Assembly: GCA_034640345.1 (NCBI GenBank)
Contig: JAXRVH010000061.1
Coordinates: 62,001-126,000, forward strand
Reading direction: 5' to 3'
Origin: Drechslera avenae
Lineage: Eukaryota > Ascomycota > Dothideomycetes > Pleosporales > Pleosporaceae
Length of the DNA stretch: 64,000 bases
Shown here: in pieces, positions 46,111 to 55,130 of the stretch
How the letters are laid out: each line of letters starts with the position of its first letter
Position numbering within the stretch: position 1 is the stretch's first letter
Program-made: the position numbers and the translations under genes
Notes under the pieces: model-generated
Told to the model about the DNA's origin: nothing
Databases searched by the model: none
What the model saw: only the letters and a program-made list of their open reading frames with translations

Positions 46111-48243
46111 ATGGAAGACCAAGACCGTTCTTCTCAAACAATACGCGTGGAATCTCAGTCCCCCATCTCAACCATATCTGGATCAGGCTTGGACCTCAGC
46201 AGGCTCCCGCCAGTAGCCATCTTTACTGCGCACATGAAGGACGAGGAAGAAAACATGCTCAAGGCAACGTTACGCCAATATGATGCACCGCTCACAACCG
46301 ATGTTTCAAGGGCAAAAGTCTTCATTGGGAAGGTGCGAACTAAGTCGAGGACTCTGTTCGAGTTCCGGTCACGAAAGCTGGTCGTGGAAGAAGTTGTTGA
46401 ACCGAAGCATCAAGGGAGTTCGGTAAAGGCAAATAGTAATCCTAGAAAGAAACGCAAACTTGGTACGACATCAGCAACGCCGATTTCATCCAAGACTGGA
46501 GACTCCATTACCGAGGACGAAGCCAGGGGCGATTTAGAGACCGAAGATGAAGCACTAGACGAAAAGCCGGATACTCCGCTGTTGTCATCTCCAAAGTCTA
46601 GTAATGATGTGCATTGTGTGACAGTCTTCGAAAACTCATCAAACGATGATATCGTCTGGGTTGTCAAGATTGATTGGCTTGAGGCTTGTGTGTCTACAGG
46701 CCATGTGCTTCCACTAGGGGACAACTTGGTGTACAAAGGCAAAGTTCTAGAACGCCCGAAACCAAAGAACACAACGTCTATCAAGGATGTATTCTTGGCA
46801 GCTTCAAAAGGAAACCCCGTATCTCGGACCCTGTTGGCTACACGGCCCCATCCTGTGCAAGATATTCTAGATCGGGCCAAGTTGGATGCACCAACAGCTG
46901 CAAAGAAGACTGCGCATCAGGCCCTACGGTTTGGTAATCACGCGTCTCGCCGTTTCGAAGGCAAGGCTTTTGCACCTTCTCAAACGGTTAGTCACTCATA
47001 CGCTGCGCAAGCGGCGCAGCTACTCCAGCAAACTACGAGTGAGTATGAAGGCGAGGATAGCGAGATCCCAGCACCCCCAGACTGGGTGAAGAACCATGTA
47101 AAGTACGCCTGCCAGCGTTTCACACCCGCAAACGGCCCCAATGAGGACTTCCTTGATCAGCTCAAGAAAATCAGGACTGCTCGGACTCTGATCGACGATG
47201 ATATAGGTGTCCGTGCTTACTCCACAATAATCGCATCGATTGCGGCCTATCCATTTAAAATCGGTCAACCGCGTGAGCTTGCTCGATTGCCTGGCTGCGA
47301 TGATAAAACTGCAGTTCTTTTCGTAGAGTGGAAGAACACTGGCAAGATTCAGGCAGTCGAAGACTACGAAAACGACGAGGCAATGAAAATTCTGCGCTGC
47401 TTCTATAACATATGGGGCGTTGGTGCAAAGACAGCGCGGCACTTTTACTATAACAATCACTGGACTGAACTCGATGACGTTATTGAATACGGTTGGAACG
47501 ATCTAGACAGAGTCCAACAAATCGGCGTCAAATACTACGACGAATTCTTGGTACCGATCCCGCGCGACGAGGTCGAACGCATCGGTGCTGTTGTTCGAGA
47601 ACACGCAGTGCGGCTCCGTGATGATCGCGCCACCATCACGCTTGTCGGTGGCTACAGACGTGGCAAGACTGAATCTGGTGATGTTGACATGATTGTGTCG
47701 CATCCCGATCTAGAAAGCACATCAGGCCTGGTTGGAGAACTCGTCGAGTCTTTGGAGCAGACTGAATGGATTACACATACCCTCACGATGAGCTTGACGA
47801 ACACAAAGCGCGGCCAGCAAGTGCTGCCTTTCCGCTCCGCGAAGGCTGCTGGTGTAGGGTTCGACACACTTGATAAGGCACTTGTGGTATGGCAAGACCC
47901 TGCGTGGCCGACGCGTGAACAGGACTTGATAGAGAATCCCAAGGCGAAGAATCCAGCTATTCACCGCCGAGTTGATATCATCATCGCACCTTGGAGAACC
48001 GTAGGATGTGCGGTCATGGGCTGGAGTGGTGGTACAACGTTCCAGCGGGACCTTCGGCGCTACGCAAAAGCTGTCAAAGGATGGAAATTTGACAGCAGCG
48101 GCATTCGGAGTAGAAGTACTGGCGAGGTCATTATGTTGGAGGGGCCAGATGGGATGAATGGCACGCCTGAAGATGCCGAGGAGAAGGTATTTGTAGGACT
48201 GGGATTGGAATATATTCCACCCGAGTATAGAGTCACACATTGA
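46111..48243 (+). CDS. family X DNA polymerase (Pol4/lambda-like) with BRCT region
   Basis: Single exon, 710 aa. Residues ~30-80 and ~175-215 look like the two halves of a BRCT domain ('AIFTAHMKDEEENML...AKVFIG', then 'VVKIDWLEACVSTGHVLP'), split by a low-complexity insertion of ~90 residues. A Pol X core follows: an 8-kDa region with helix-hairpin-helix 'LARLPGCDDKTA' and 'IWGVGAKTARHFYYNNHW', then the palm motif 'GGYRRGKTESGDVDMIV' near 512-528 with two catalytic aspartates, and a third in 'RRVDIIIAP' near 620. 'GWSGGTTFQRDLRRYA' binds the nucleotide. It fills short gaps in base-excision repair and end joining. The start at 46111 is the first in-frame ATG. Confidence 0.93.
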   Translation: MEDQDRSSQTIRVESQSPISTISGSGLDLSRLPPVAIFTAHMKDEEENMLKATLRQYDAPLTTDVSRAKVFIGKVRTKSRTLFEFRSRKLVVEEVVEPKHQGSSVKANSNPRKKRKLGTTSATPISSKTGDSITEDEARGDLETEDEALDEKPDTPLLSSPKSSNDVHCVTVFENSSNDDIVWVVKIDWLEACVSTGHVLPLGDNLVYKGKVLERPKPKNTTSIKDVFLAASKGNPVSRTLLATRPHPVQDILDRAKLDAPTAAKKTAHQALRFGNHASRRFEGKAFAPSQTVSHSYAAQAAQLLQQTTSEYEGEDSEIPAPPDWVKNHVKYACQRFTPANGPNEDFLDQLKKIRTARTLIDDDIGVRAYSTIIASIAAYPFKIGQPRELARLPGCDDKTAVLFVEWKNTGKIQAVEDYENDEAMKILRCFYNIWGVGAKTARHFYYNNHWTELDDVIEYGWNDLDRVQQIGVKYYDEFLVPIPRDEVERIGAVVREHAVRLRDDRATITLVGGYRRGKTESGDVDMIVSHPDLESTSGLVGELVESLEQTEWITHTLTMSLTNTKRGQQVLPFRSAKAAGVGFDTLDKALVVWQDPAWPTREQDLIENPKAKNPAIHRRVDIIIAPWRTVGCAVMGWSGGTTFQRDLRRYAKAVKGWKFDSSGIRSRSTGEVIMLEGPDGMNGTPEDAEEKVFVGLGLEYIPPEYRVTH

Positions 48244-48449
48244 TCTAGGGCATCACATTGCGCAGCGCTGTGAAGACCATCTCGCCTTCACCAATATGCT
48301 TCCAAGGACCTCTTCATCGACATCGTCACAAGTGATGCTTCACGTGACTACGCCGTTTTGAGTAAGGGAAAGAAAGATTAAAACACAACTACGTTTATTT
48401 ATTGCGAGAAGAAGCTTAAACATCCTGTAAAGTACAAATTCTCAGTATC

Positions 48450-49355
48450 ATGCAGCTCCACCGGCTCGGCAGAGCCTTCATGTCAGCCTTACAACTCAGT
48501 GTTGGCATTGTAATCTACATCTTCGTCCTTCCCATCTTTACAATATGGCGCATCCTCCTCTGCCTGCTCCTCCCCACCCCAATTTACACCCCCGCCCTAA
48601 TCCACTACCACCACACCTGGAACTCGTTAAAATCGTTCTCCCTGATGAAACCCCTCGTCCGCTACTGGACACGCATCGTAGCCCTCTCACTCCTACTCCT
48701 CCAAGCTGTTTTCGCCCTCTCCGTACTCTTAAAGTCCAGCCTCCTATTCATCCCCTGGCTGATGTCGCACGTGCAAAACAAACCGCCGCCCCAAACGCAG
48801 TCCCACAGCGCCTGGCTCAACAATCTCCTCCTCCACACCACCGCGTTTCTGGCAACGTGCGCGCCCTTCTTCAGCCTGGTGGGCACGGCGTTGGGAGTGC
48901 TGTATTATGCGAGAAAAGTGTGGGTGTATGGTCGGTTTCAGAAGAGGATGATTAGGAATCCAGGGGGAAGGGGGTATTATTTGCCGGAGAAGAAGAACAA
49001 GAGCAAGAACAAGAAGGGGGAGGAGGGCCATAGGAATGGAGGGAAGGCAGTTATGGATAGTGTGGCGAATGCGTTACACCATTTTGTGCATCCGCATGCG
49101 GTGCAGGTGCCGTGTGAGGAGGAGGGGTCGCCATATGGGTATCCGGGATGTAGGGAGGATATCATTCTTCAGCAATCTGCTCGTGTTCAGAAGCCAGAAC
49201 CAGTGGCGAGATTTGATAGCAATCCTTACACCTGGCATGGCGTCATGTCGATTTGGAGTTCGAACAAGAGTGGATATCATGGGCGGGACGTCAGGAAGAC
49301 GAATTTTGAGGACGAAATGGAGATGGAGGACCGTTCTAGTAGAGAGAACGTCTGA
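48450..49355 (+). CDS. multi-pass membrane protein of unknown function
   Basis: Single exon, 301 aa. Hydrophobic segments lie at about residues 13-45, 74-105 and 125-152, giving three or four spans, followed by a cytosolic-looking tail. The tail opens with a basic run ('YGRFQKRMIRNPGGRG', 'KKNKSKNKKGEEG') and includes 'HHFVHPHAV' and 'NPYTWHGVM'. The N-terminal half reads like a conserved orphan fungal protein, and the strong hydrophobic periodicity over ~150 residues argues against chance. No known transporter or enzyme motif. It is convergent with the next gene, 175 bases between stops. Confidence 0.72.
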   Translation: MQLHRLGRAFMSALQLSVGIVIYIFVLPIFTIWRILLCLLLPTPIYTPALIHYHHTWNSLKSFSLMKPLVRYWTRIVALSLLLLQAVFALSVLLKSSLLFIPWLMSHVQNKPPPQTQSHSAWLNNLLLHTTAFLATCAPFFSLVGTALGVLYYARKVWVYGRFQKRMIRNPGGRGYYLPEKKNKSKNKKGEEGHRNGGKAVMDSVANALHHFVHPHAVQVPCEEEGSPYGYPGCREDIILQQSARVQKPEPVARFDSNPYTWHGVMSIWSSNKSGYHGRDVRKTNFEDEMEMEDRSSRENV

Positions 49356-49530
49356 ACGGGTCACTCATGGTCTTGCCCGCAAGGTTGAGGAATGATAGTA
49401 TTAGTTGATTGAAGTATGAAGATGAAAAAAGGTAACAATCTGGTATCTCAGAATAATACACTGCCTCCTCTAACCCCCTTGCCTCCAGTAAGTAGCTCTC
49501 GGTAAACGCCACTCAAATGAGCAGGCCAAC

Positions 49531-50471
49531 TCAGGTGTCCTTGGCATGCTCCTTCGCAGCCGCATCCAAGTGCCACCTCATGATCTTGTCAAAAATGGGT
49601 TTACCCTCGCCTTCGATCACATCGCCGTGACACGGGATGATCCTCTCAAATCCCCACTTGCTGATCCTTTCCATGCTATGCGAGAACCCCTTGCGATCGC
49701 TCATACTTGTACCGTACCAAATGGTGCGCTGCTGCCACTTTGCATCGCCCTTTGTGTTTTGCATTGCGGTAAAGATCTTGGTCAGGATACCGCTATTCGG
49801 GTCGACGCCGGACTTGCTAAACTGTTCGGTAGCAGGAAGATTGAACATGAGATCAGCGGTAATGAGACTGCGCGAAGGACGATGGTGGAAAACGAGCTCT
49901 TTGTTGATGTGCGAGGGCACGTATTCCCAATCGAACTCTGCGTCGAATTCAGGGGAGATGGACTCGATGGGTTTGGATTTGCTGAAGAGAAAGCTGAATG
50001 GTACGTGCTCATTCTTCTGCTTTGCGCGCTTCTCAGGAAGTACGTCTGGGCCCATTACTTGTGCATTGGGGTATTCTTTATGCCAAGGACCGAGGAAGAT
50101 GTGGTGCTAGAAAGTACCTGTTAGTCAGGTTACATCGGACGAGGCGATCAGGATCGGATGTGTACCTCTGCGTCTAGAGCTGCAATGTACTTTACTTCTC
50201 CCAATTCGGAGACCTTGGCCTTGACGTCGTCGGTCAAAGCGACTGGTGAAAAGACGGCGAGAGAGCCGGATTCCAGGCGCACTGTTCCGGGCGTTAGTAG
50301 GTAACTCTGAAAATCTTGATCCGACTATTCTGTACCAATTGTTCCTCTTCCACCAATCTTTACGCGACCAAATCTCCAGAACGGTACTGATAATGTAGTG
50401 ATAACGCGTGGGACGACATCACGAATTACCATAACGCTAGCGGGATCTGATGGAACTAGTTTTGACGACAT
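49531..50471 (-). CDS. DUF4336/metallo-beta-lactamase-like protein
   Basis: Minus-strand exons 50471-50336, 50281-50166 and 50106-49531, 275 aa; phases 1 and 0 close. After an N-terminal strand pair ('RDVVPRVITTLSVPFWRFGRVKIGGRGTIVRLESGS', split over an intron) comes 'LDAEHHIFLGPWHKEYPNA', where the HH pair and acidic residue lie where metallo-beta-lactamase folds bind metal. Then 'LVFHHRPSRSLITADLMFNLP' and a late 'IPCHGDVIEG'. This is the layout of DUF4336 proteins, distant metallo-beta-lactamase relatives common in fungi and bacteria. The usual HxHxDH string is not intact, so hydrolase activity is uncertain. Confidence 0.8.
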
Positions 50472-51256
50472 GATGGGCTATATGAGGTGCGTGACGCTGT
50501 AAACCAGAAGACGTAGGGAGGATATGTGCTGTAGGACGAGTCGGATGCTTGTTTATTATAGTAGGATAGAAGACGTAAACAGGACCCTGAGTGACGTAAT
50601 GTTCGAGATTGCAGTAGCCAGTTTGAGCTTCGGGATTGGAATTAATGCAGAATCAGTTTTGCAGCAGTGTCATACATCAGCATAGATGTCTCGGCCGAAG
50701 TGCGTCACAAATCCAGCTCGCCCAGATGGAGCATAAGCTGCAGGGGATCAAGAATTTCGCCGAGATAATGGTTGGGTAGACGTGTAGGAACGCGTGGGCC
50801 GAGGCATCACCAGACGCCAGCACCCAGACAACATGGCGCGCTTTGTCAGCTGCATCACGAAAGCATACCGTCTAGAACCTTACAACTACTCTTGAACGAT
50901 TGTACAATGATTATGGATTTTAATCTTAGTTTGTGTCTAGCATCTTTTTACTAGTCATTCTCCTTTTCAATGTCTCTACGAGCTCCAGGATGCTCCTTGT
51001 ATGCTGGTTTGAGACACTACTTCTTTTGCAAACCGATCATCGGTTGGTCCAGCAGCTTCCATAGGGCTGCATTGGACGGCCGCTCCACATCATCAGTCAG
51101 TCCAGGGTCTGGTCTATCATGTGAATAGTCTTCGTGGAGAGCGCGGCCCAGCGGACGAAGGTTCTCGGTACGCAGATGGCAGTATTTGGAATCTCCGCCC
51201 AGTGGCTGTCAGACCACATCTGTCTTCGTAAAGTGGTGACATTGTCGTACTACCCC
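50472..51256. other. spacer
   Basis: About 785 bases with no recognised gene. Only one 60-codon ORF. Confidence 0.45.
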
Positions 51257-52235
51257 TCATCTGGCGTTCTCTGCACTGAGCTCCGCCATAAGGCCTCCGG
51301 CATCCCTCTGTTTGGCATCTTCCTCAAGTCTCTTCTGGATGAAGGTGCTCATCTCCTTGACCTTTTCCAACGCAACATTTGTGCAGTTTAGCAAAGCCAA
51401 CGGGTTGACCGTGGCACCCCCGTACTTTGCGATCTGGCACAATTCGCCGTGCTTGTTCATGGTAAGAATGACTTCTCCCTGCCTGACCTGCTCTTCGGCT
51501 AGATTTGCGTCTACCAAGAATATCTCGCCCTCAAAGTATGAGAAGGTTACGCAAAGCGGCTGGTGCAAGATGGATAGCGGTATTGGCTCGCGATCGCGTA
51601 CGCTAAGGATGGTCGCTTTCTCGCCCTCGACCACTACATCAGGTCTTCGGAAGTGCTGCAATGCAGCCATCACAGCAATGCATGACGCATCAATCAGCCC
51701 ACCGTCATGGTCGATAATGTGTACGTCGGCGCGGAGAGCGAAGCATTTCGAGCCGGCGATAATGCAGAGTGATTCGGTATCGAGGGCGTTTGAGCGACGA
51801 ATGGCTTTCTCCAGTATGCGGGAGAGGATGACTTCGGCATCAGTAGGACTATCACCTAGTTAGACGCGCCACTACACTGAAACTGAACCTCTAGTGAAGC
51901 ATACCGGCCAACTTCAAATGCTGGTGAAGCCATTGGAGAGAACTCTGTGACTATTTGAAATATGCCGTCGAACTTGCGCTCGGGCAGTGGTGTCGTCACG
52001 TCTACTGATATGCGCGCAATAACCCTGAAACCTATCAGCCTAAGCAATCGGCATGGCAGCGTATCATGTACCTCGTCTTGCCCAGCTGAACATCTGCGAC
52101 GCCATACTCGTCGCCAAAAGTGAGCTCAAGCGGACGGAAGGCGTCAAAAGCGCGTCGGTCGATTCGTAACTGCTCCTGCAGCGCTTGCTTGATGAAGTCG
52201 CGCTCGTTGAGCGATATCTCAGCTTCTCGAGGCAT
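51257..52235 (-). CDS. rrp45: exosome subunit Rrp45 (RNase PH fold)
   Basis: Minus-strand exons 52235-52072, 52024-51905 and 51848-51257, 291 aa. The frame is open a little upstream, but ATG 52235 gives 'MPREAEISLNERDFI', the family's usual start. The fold is RNase PH: 'RIDRRAFDAFRPLELTFG', 'GKTRVIARISVDVT' across intron 1, and 'FEVGRPTDAEVILSRILEKAIRRSNALDTESLCI' across intron 2. 'VHIIDHDGGLIDASCIAVMAAL' is the second conserved block. Eukaryotic Rrp45 has lost catalysis and, paired with Rrp41/Rrp46-type subunits, forms the ring that guides RNA to Rrp44 and Rrp6. The acceptor of intron 2 must be the second AG (51849), since the first gives a stop. Confidence 0.93.
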
Positions 52236-52471
52236 ACTGCCTCTCTGCAATCAATGTGCGGTGTTGTTGGACTAAATAATTGATTGCAAGACAGCCATAG
52301 AAAATGCGGCGCGGGGAAAAGTGAACGCCGACCCCTTGGCGCGATTTCATCAAGTCGAGCTTGTATGGGCCTTCTTTACATACCAACAACACCAGATCAT
52401 CTCCACCACGCGCAAGACTTCCGAAACTCGTATCCAAACAAACCGAATACCACCAGCACACTCAGGACATA
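52236..52471. promoter_or_regulatory. divergent promoter of rrp45 (-) and cwc15 (+)
   Basis: Only 236 bases separate the two start codons of two RNA-processing genes, so they must share promoter space. C/A-rich toward cwc15; no TATA box obvious. Confidence 0.6.
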
Positions 52472-53290
52472 ATGACGACGGCCCATAGACCCACGTTCGA
52501 TCCCGCACGCGGCAAAGAAGCCCAGCGCGGACCCGCCTACCATCAGCGACTACTCCCGGCGCACACCACACTCAAGCATAGACAGCCGGGGCAGGGCGGA
52601 GATGCCGACAACTACCAGCGCGATCTCCGCGCCGAACTCTTAGAAGCCGAGGCGCGTCACATTGCGAAGAAGAACGGCACATATGTCGAACCAGAGGCAG
52701 CAACCGAGTCTGGGAATGCGCACAAGCGTCAGATCGAGGCGGTTTCAGGGGCAGAGCAAGGCGAGGAAGATGAAGCGGCGCAAAAGCGGCGACGCATAGA
52801 AATGCTCGAAAAGTTTAGAGAGGTGGATGCCGACGACAGCAGTAGTGAGAGCGACAGCAGCGATGATGAGTACGTCCATGCTACGTGTTGGTTTAGTACA
52901 CGCTGCTAATAGTCGCCTAGTGACGAAGACGAAGAAGATGAAACCGCAGCCCTGATGCGCGAACTCGAGAAGATCAAAAAGGAGCGCGCAGCAGCCAAAG
53001 CCAAGGAGGAAGCCGAACGCGCCGCAGAAGAGCAGGAGCAACGCGAAATCGACGTCGCGCGAGGCAACCCTCTACTCAACGCTAAAGACTTTACAATGAA
53101 GCGCCGGTGGGACGACGACGTAGTGTTCAAGAACCAAGCACGAGGCACAGAGGACCGCAACAAGAAAAAGGAGTTCATCAACGATATGCTGCGTTCCGAC
53201 TTCCACAAGAAGTTCATGGTAAGCAATCACATATTCAAACTAACGCAATTGCCTACTAACACCACATGACAGTCCAAATACATTCGATGA
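52472..53290 (+). CDS. cwc15: pre-mRNA splicing factor Cwc15
   Basis: Exons 52472-52869, 52921-53218 and 53273-53290, 237 aa. The start 'MTTAHRPTFDPARGKE' is the Cwc15 hallmark. Residues ~40-70 hold 'YQRDLRAELLEAEA'. Next come a long acidic/Ser-rich low-complexity region (split by intron 1, phase 2) and a charged coiled coil. The C-terminus has 'GNPLLN', 'RRWDDDVVFKNQARG' and 'NDMLRSDFHKKFMSKYIR', conserved to the last residue; the last exon supplies only 'SKYIR'. Cwc15 belongs to the NineTeen complex/Prp19-related part of the active spliceosome, where its N-terminus threads near the catalytic centre. Confidence 0.95.
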
Positions 53291-54160
53291 GGTCATTGTG
53301 CTTTTCGTTTTTCAACTCAACATCCGATCTTCGTTGCATTGCGTGGCGTTAACATGTTCTTGGCGTAGCGGGCCTGGAAGGCCTTCACACGGAGCTTATG
53401 AACAGCTTGGGATACCCCAGATCTTGGCGGGGAATAAGACAGCCAGTGATGACACGGAAGCCTGCAGGATCCCTATCGTTATCTCGATCAGCAGCACATA
53501 CTGCCCTTCACGGAAGTCAGCTTTATCTTTCGCCTCAGCCAATCTCTATTAGGAATCGATCCAATGAAAGTGTATGTGTGGTGACTATTGTCGACGACTG
53601 TCCCAGCTGTTCTTTTCTCTGGACAGACATTCAAACTGAGGAGGAAGCTCGTTTGTTCGACCAAAAATAAGAACGATTAGAATTACTAAAAAATATGGTC
53701 TCGTATCTGTGTTGGGAAATCGAAACCAAGAGATTTATTGTTTAGCGATCACGTCCCAGATCCACAATACCGAGCTTAGCGTACCATAAGAATACCAAGC
53801 ATGCAGGCGTAACCTTGGCCCAAGCCCAATACCCCCGTCCTCTCGAGTGGCTGCCCCAACCCATGATCTACGTTCTTCCCCATCCTAGCAAAGTGACCTC
53901 ATACGGCTTTGAAATGTCCTTTCCATGCCGTCTCTAGTACACGGCTGATTAGGAGCAATGCCATGTATATAGTTGGTCGGGTATTTCTTTGTACAACAAA
54001 TGAGTAAAGCAGAATACAAGTCTATATATACTCCTCTTCCAATCTACTATCCGTCATCTCACATCTTACAAAATCCCATTTCCACTCTCCACCTACAATT
54101 CTCTCCCTGTACTCAACCACGCATACATCTCCATATACATATATAAAGAAGAAGAAGAAA
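53291..54160. other. spacer
   Basis: About 870 bases. ORFs up to 90 codons, none recognised. The last ~150 bases are C/T/A-rich with an A/G run just before the next ATG. Confidence 0.45.
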
Positions 54161-54721
54161 ATGGCCGGCTACGGAAACCGCACAGCAGCCAACACCACGC
54201 CCTCGGACCTCTCCCACCAACACAGCACCACCCGCCTCGGCCTCATCGATTCCCACACGGCATACCACAATCCGGACGAAAAGCACGGAAGCGGAATAAC
54301 AGGCGGTGCAGGTTTTGGTAAAACATCTTCCTTCCTCCCTTCGGCCCCTTATTCACTTCTTCCTGCTCCTCCCCATCTTCCATCTCCTCCACCCATCTAA
54401 ACCAAACACTCAAACTAAAAAAAAATGTAAAAAAAATCAGGAAATAAGCGCTCCTCCACCACCCCAGAAGATACAGATACGTCTGAATATCGCTTCGGCT
54501 CCCACTCGGACACGGCACCTTACTCCAACGCCACGCCCATGGGCAGCGGGTCCACAGGCGGAGCGGGATATGGGAATAAGACTGGGCAGATGGGAGGGCC
54601 GAACACTTGTGATTCTGGGTTGGGCAAAGTGGTTATGAAGGTGGGGGGGTTAGTTGGGAGTAGGACGGTTGAGGAGAAGGGGAGGGGGCTGAGAGAGAGG
54701 GAGGGGTGGAATGGAGAATGA
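54161..54721 (+). CDS. small Gly-rich fungal protein with duplicated TGGAGxGNK motif
   Basis: Exons 54161-54317 and 54441-54721, 145 aa; the 123-nt intron (phase 1) rejoins 'GITGGAGFG|NKRSS'. The N-terminal part has 'MAGYGNRTAANTTPSD' and 'TRLGLIDSHTAYHNPDEKHGSG'. The first motif copy spans the junction and the second is 'GSTGGAGYGNKTGQ'. After it comes a Gly/Val helix ('GLGKVVMKVGGLVG') and a charged tail. No signal peptide. Small, hydrophilic and Gly-rich like stress or conidiation proteins, but the function is not known. Without splicing the frame would end after 79 codons at 54400. Confidence 0.72.
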
Positions 54722-55130
54722 GTAGTAACGGTAATATAGTACACAAGCACTTAGAGGTGTGTGTGTGTGTTTGAAGAACTTTAATATGCATATAAAGCGG
54801 CGATTTATTGTCATCCTCGTTCCATTGTGCTTCTGTCTATGTGATTTTTCTAATATTCCAACCACGAGTCCCCTCATCGCCATATCCCCATCGCGAATGC
54901 ACATCACCAATACTCCAGAAAATGCAAAGCGCGTGTTCGATCACAGTCAATCCCGAACTCTGCCGAGAAAACAAGAAACAAAAACAAAGAGTGGGAAAAA
55001 AGGGAAACGTAGTAGTATGGGAAACATCAAGCAAAGACAGCTAATATATGCCTTGGGTGCGGTACTGGAAAGTATCGTAACTGTCGTCATGTTAGTGAAT
55101 CCATTCAAGTTCATGGACAGAGGGCCGAAC
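54722..55130. other. convergent spacer
   Basis: About 410 bases with a (GT)n run at 54757-54771. It probably holds both 3' UTRs. No gene. Confidence 0.5.
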
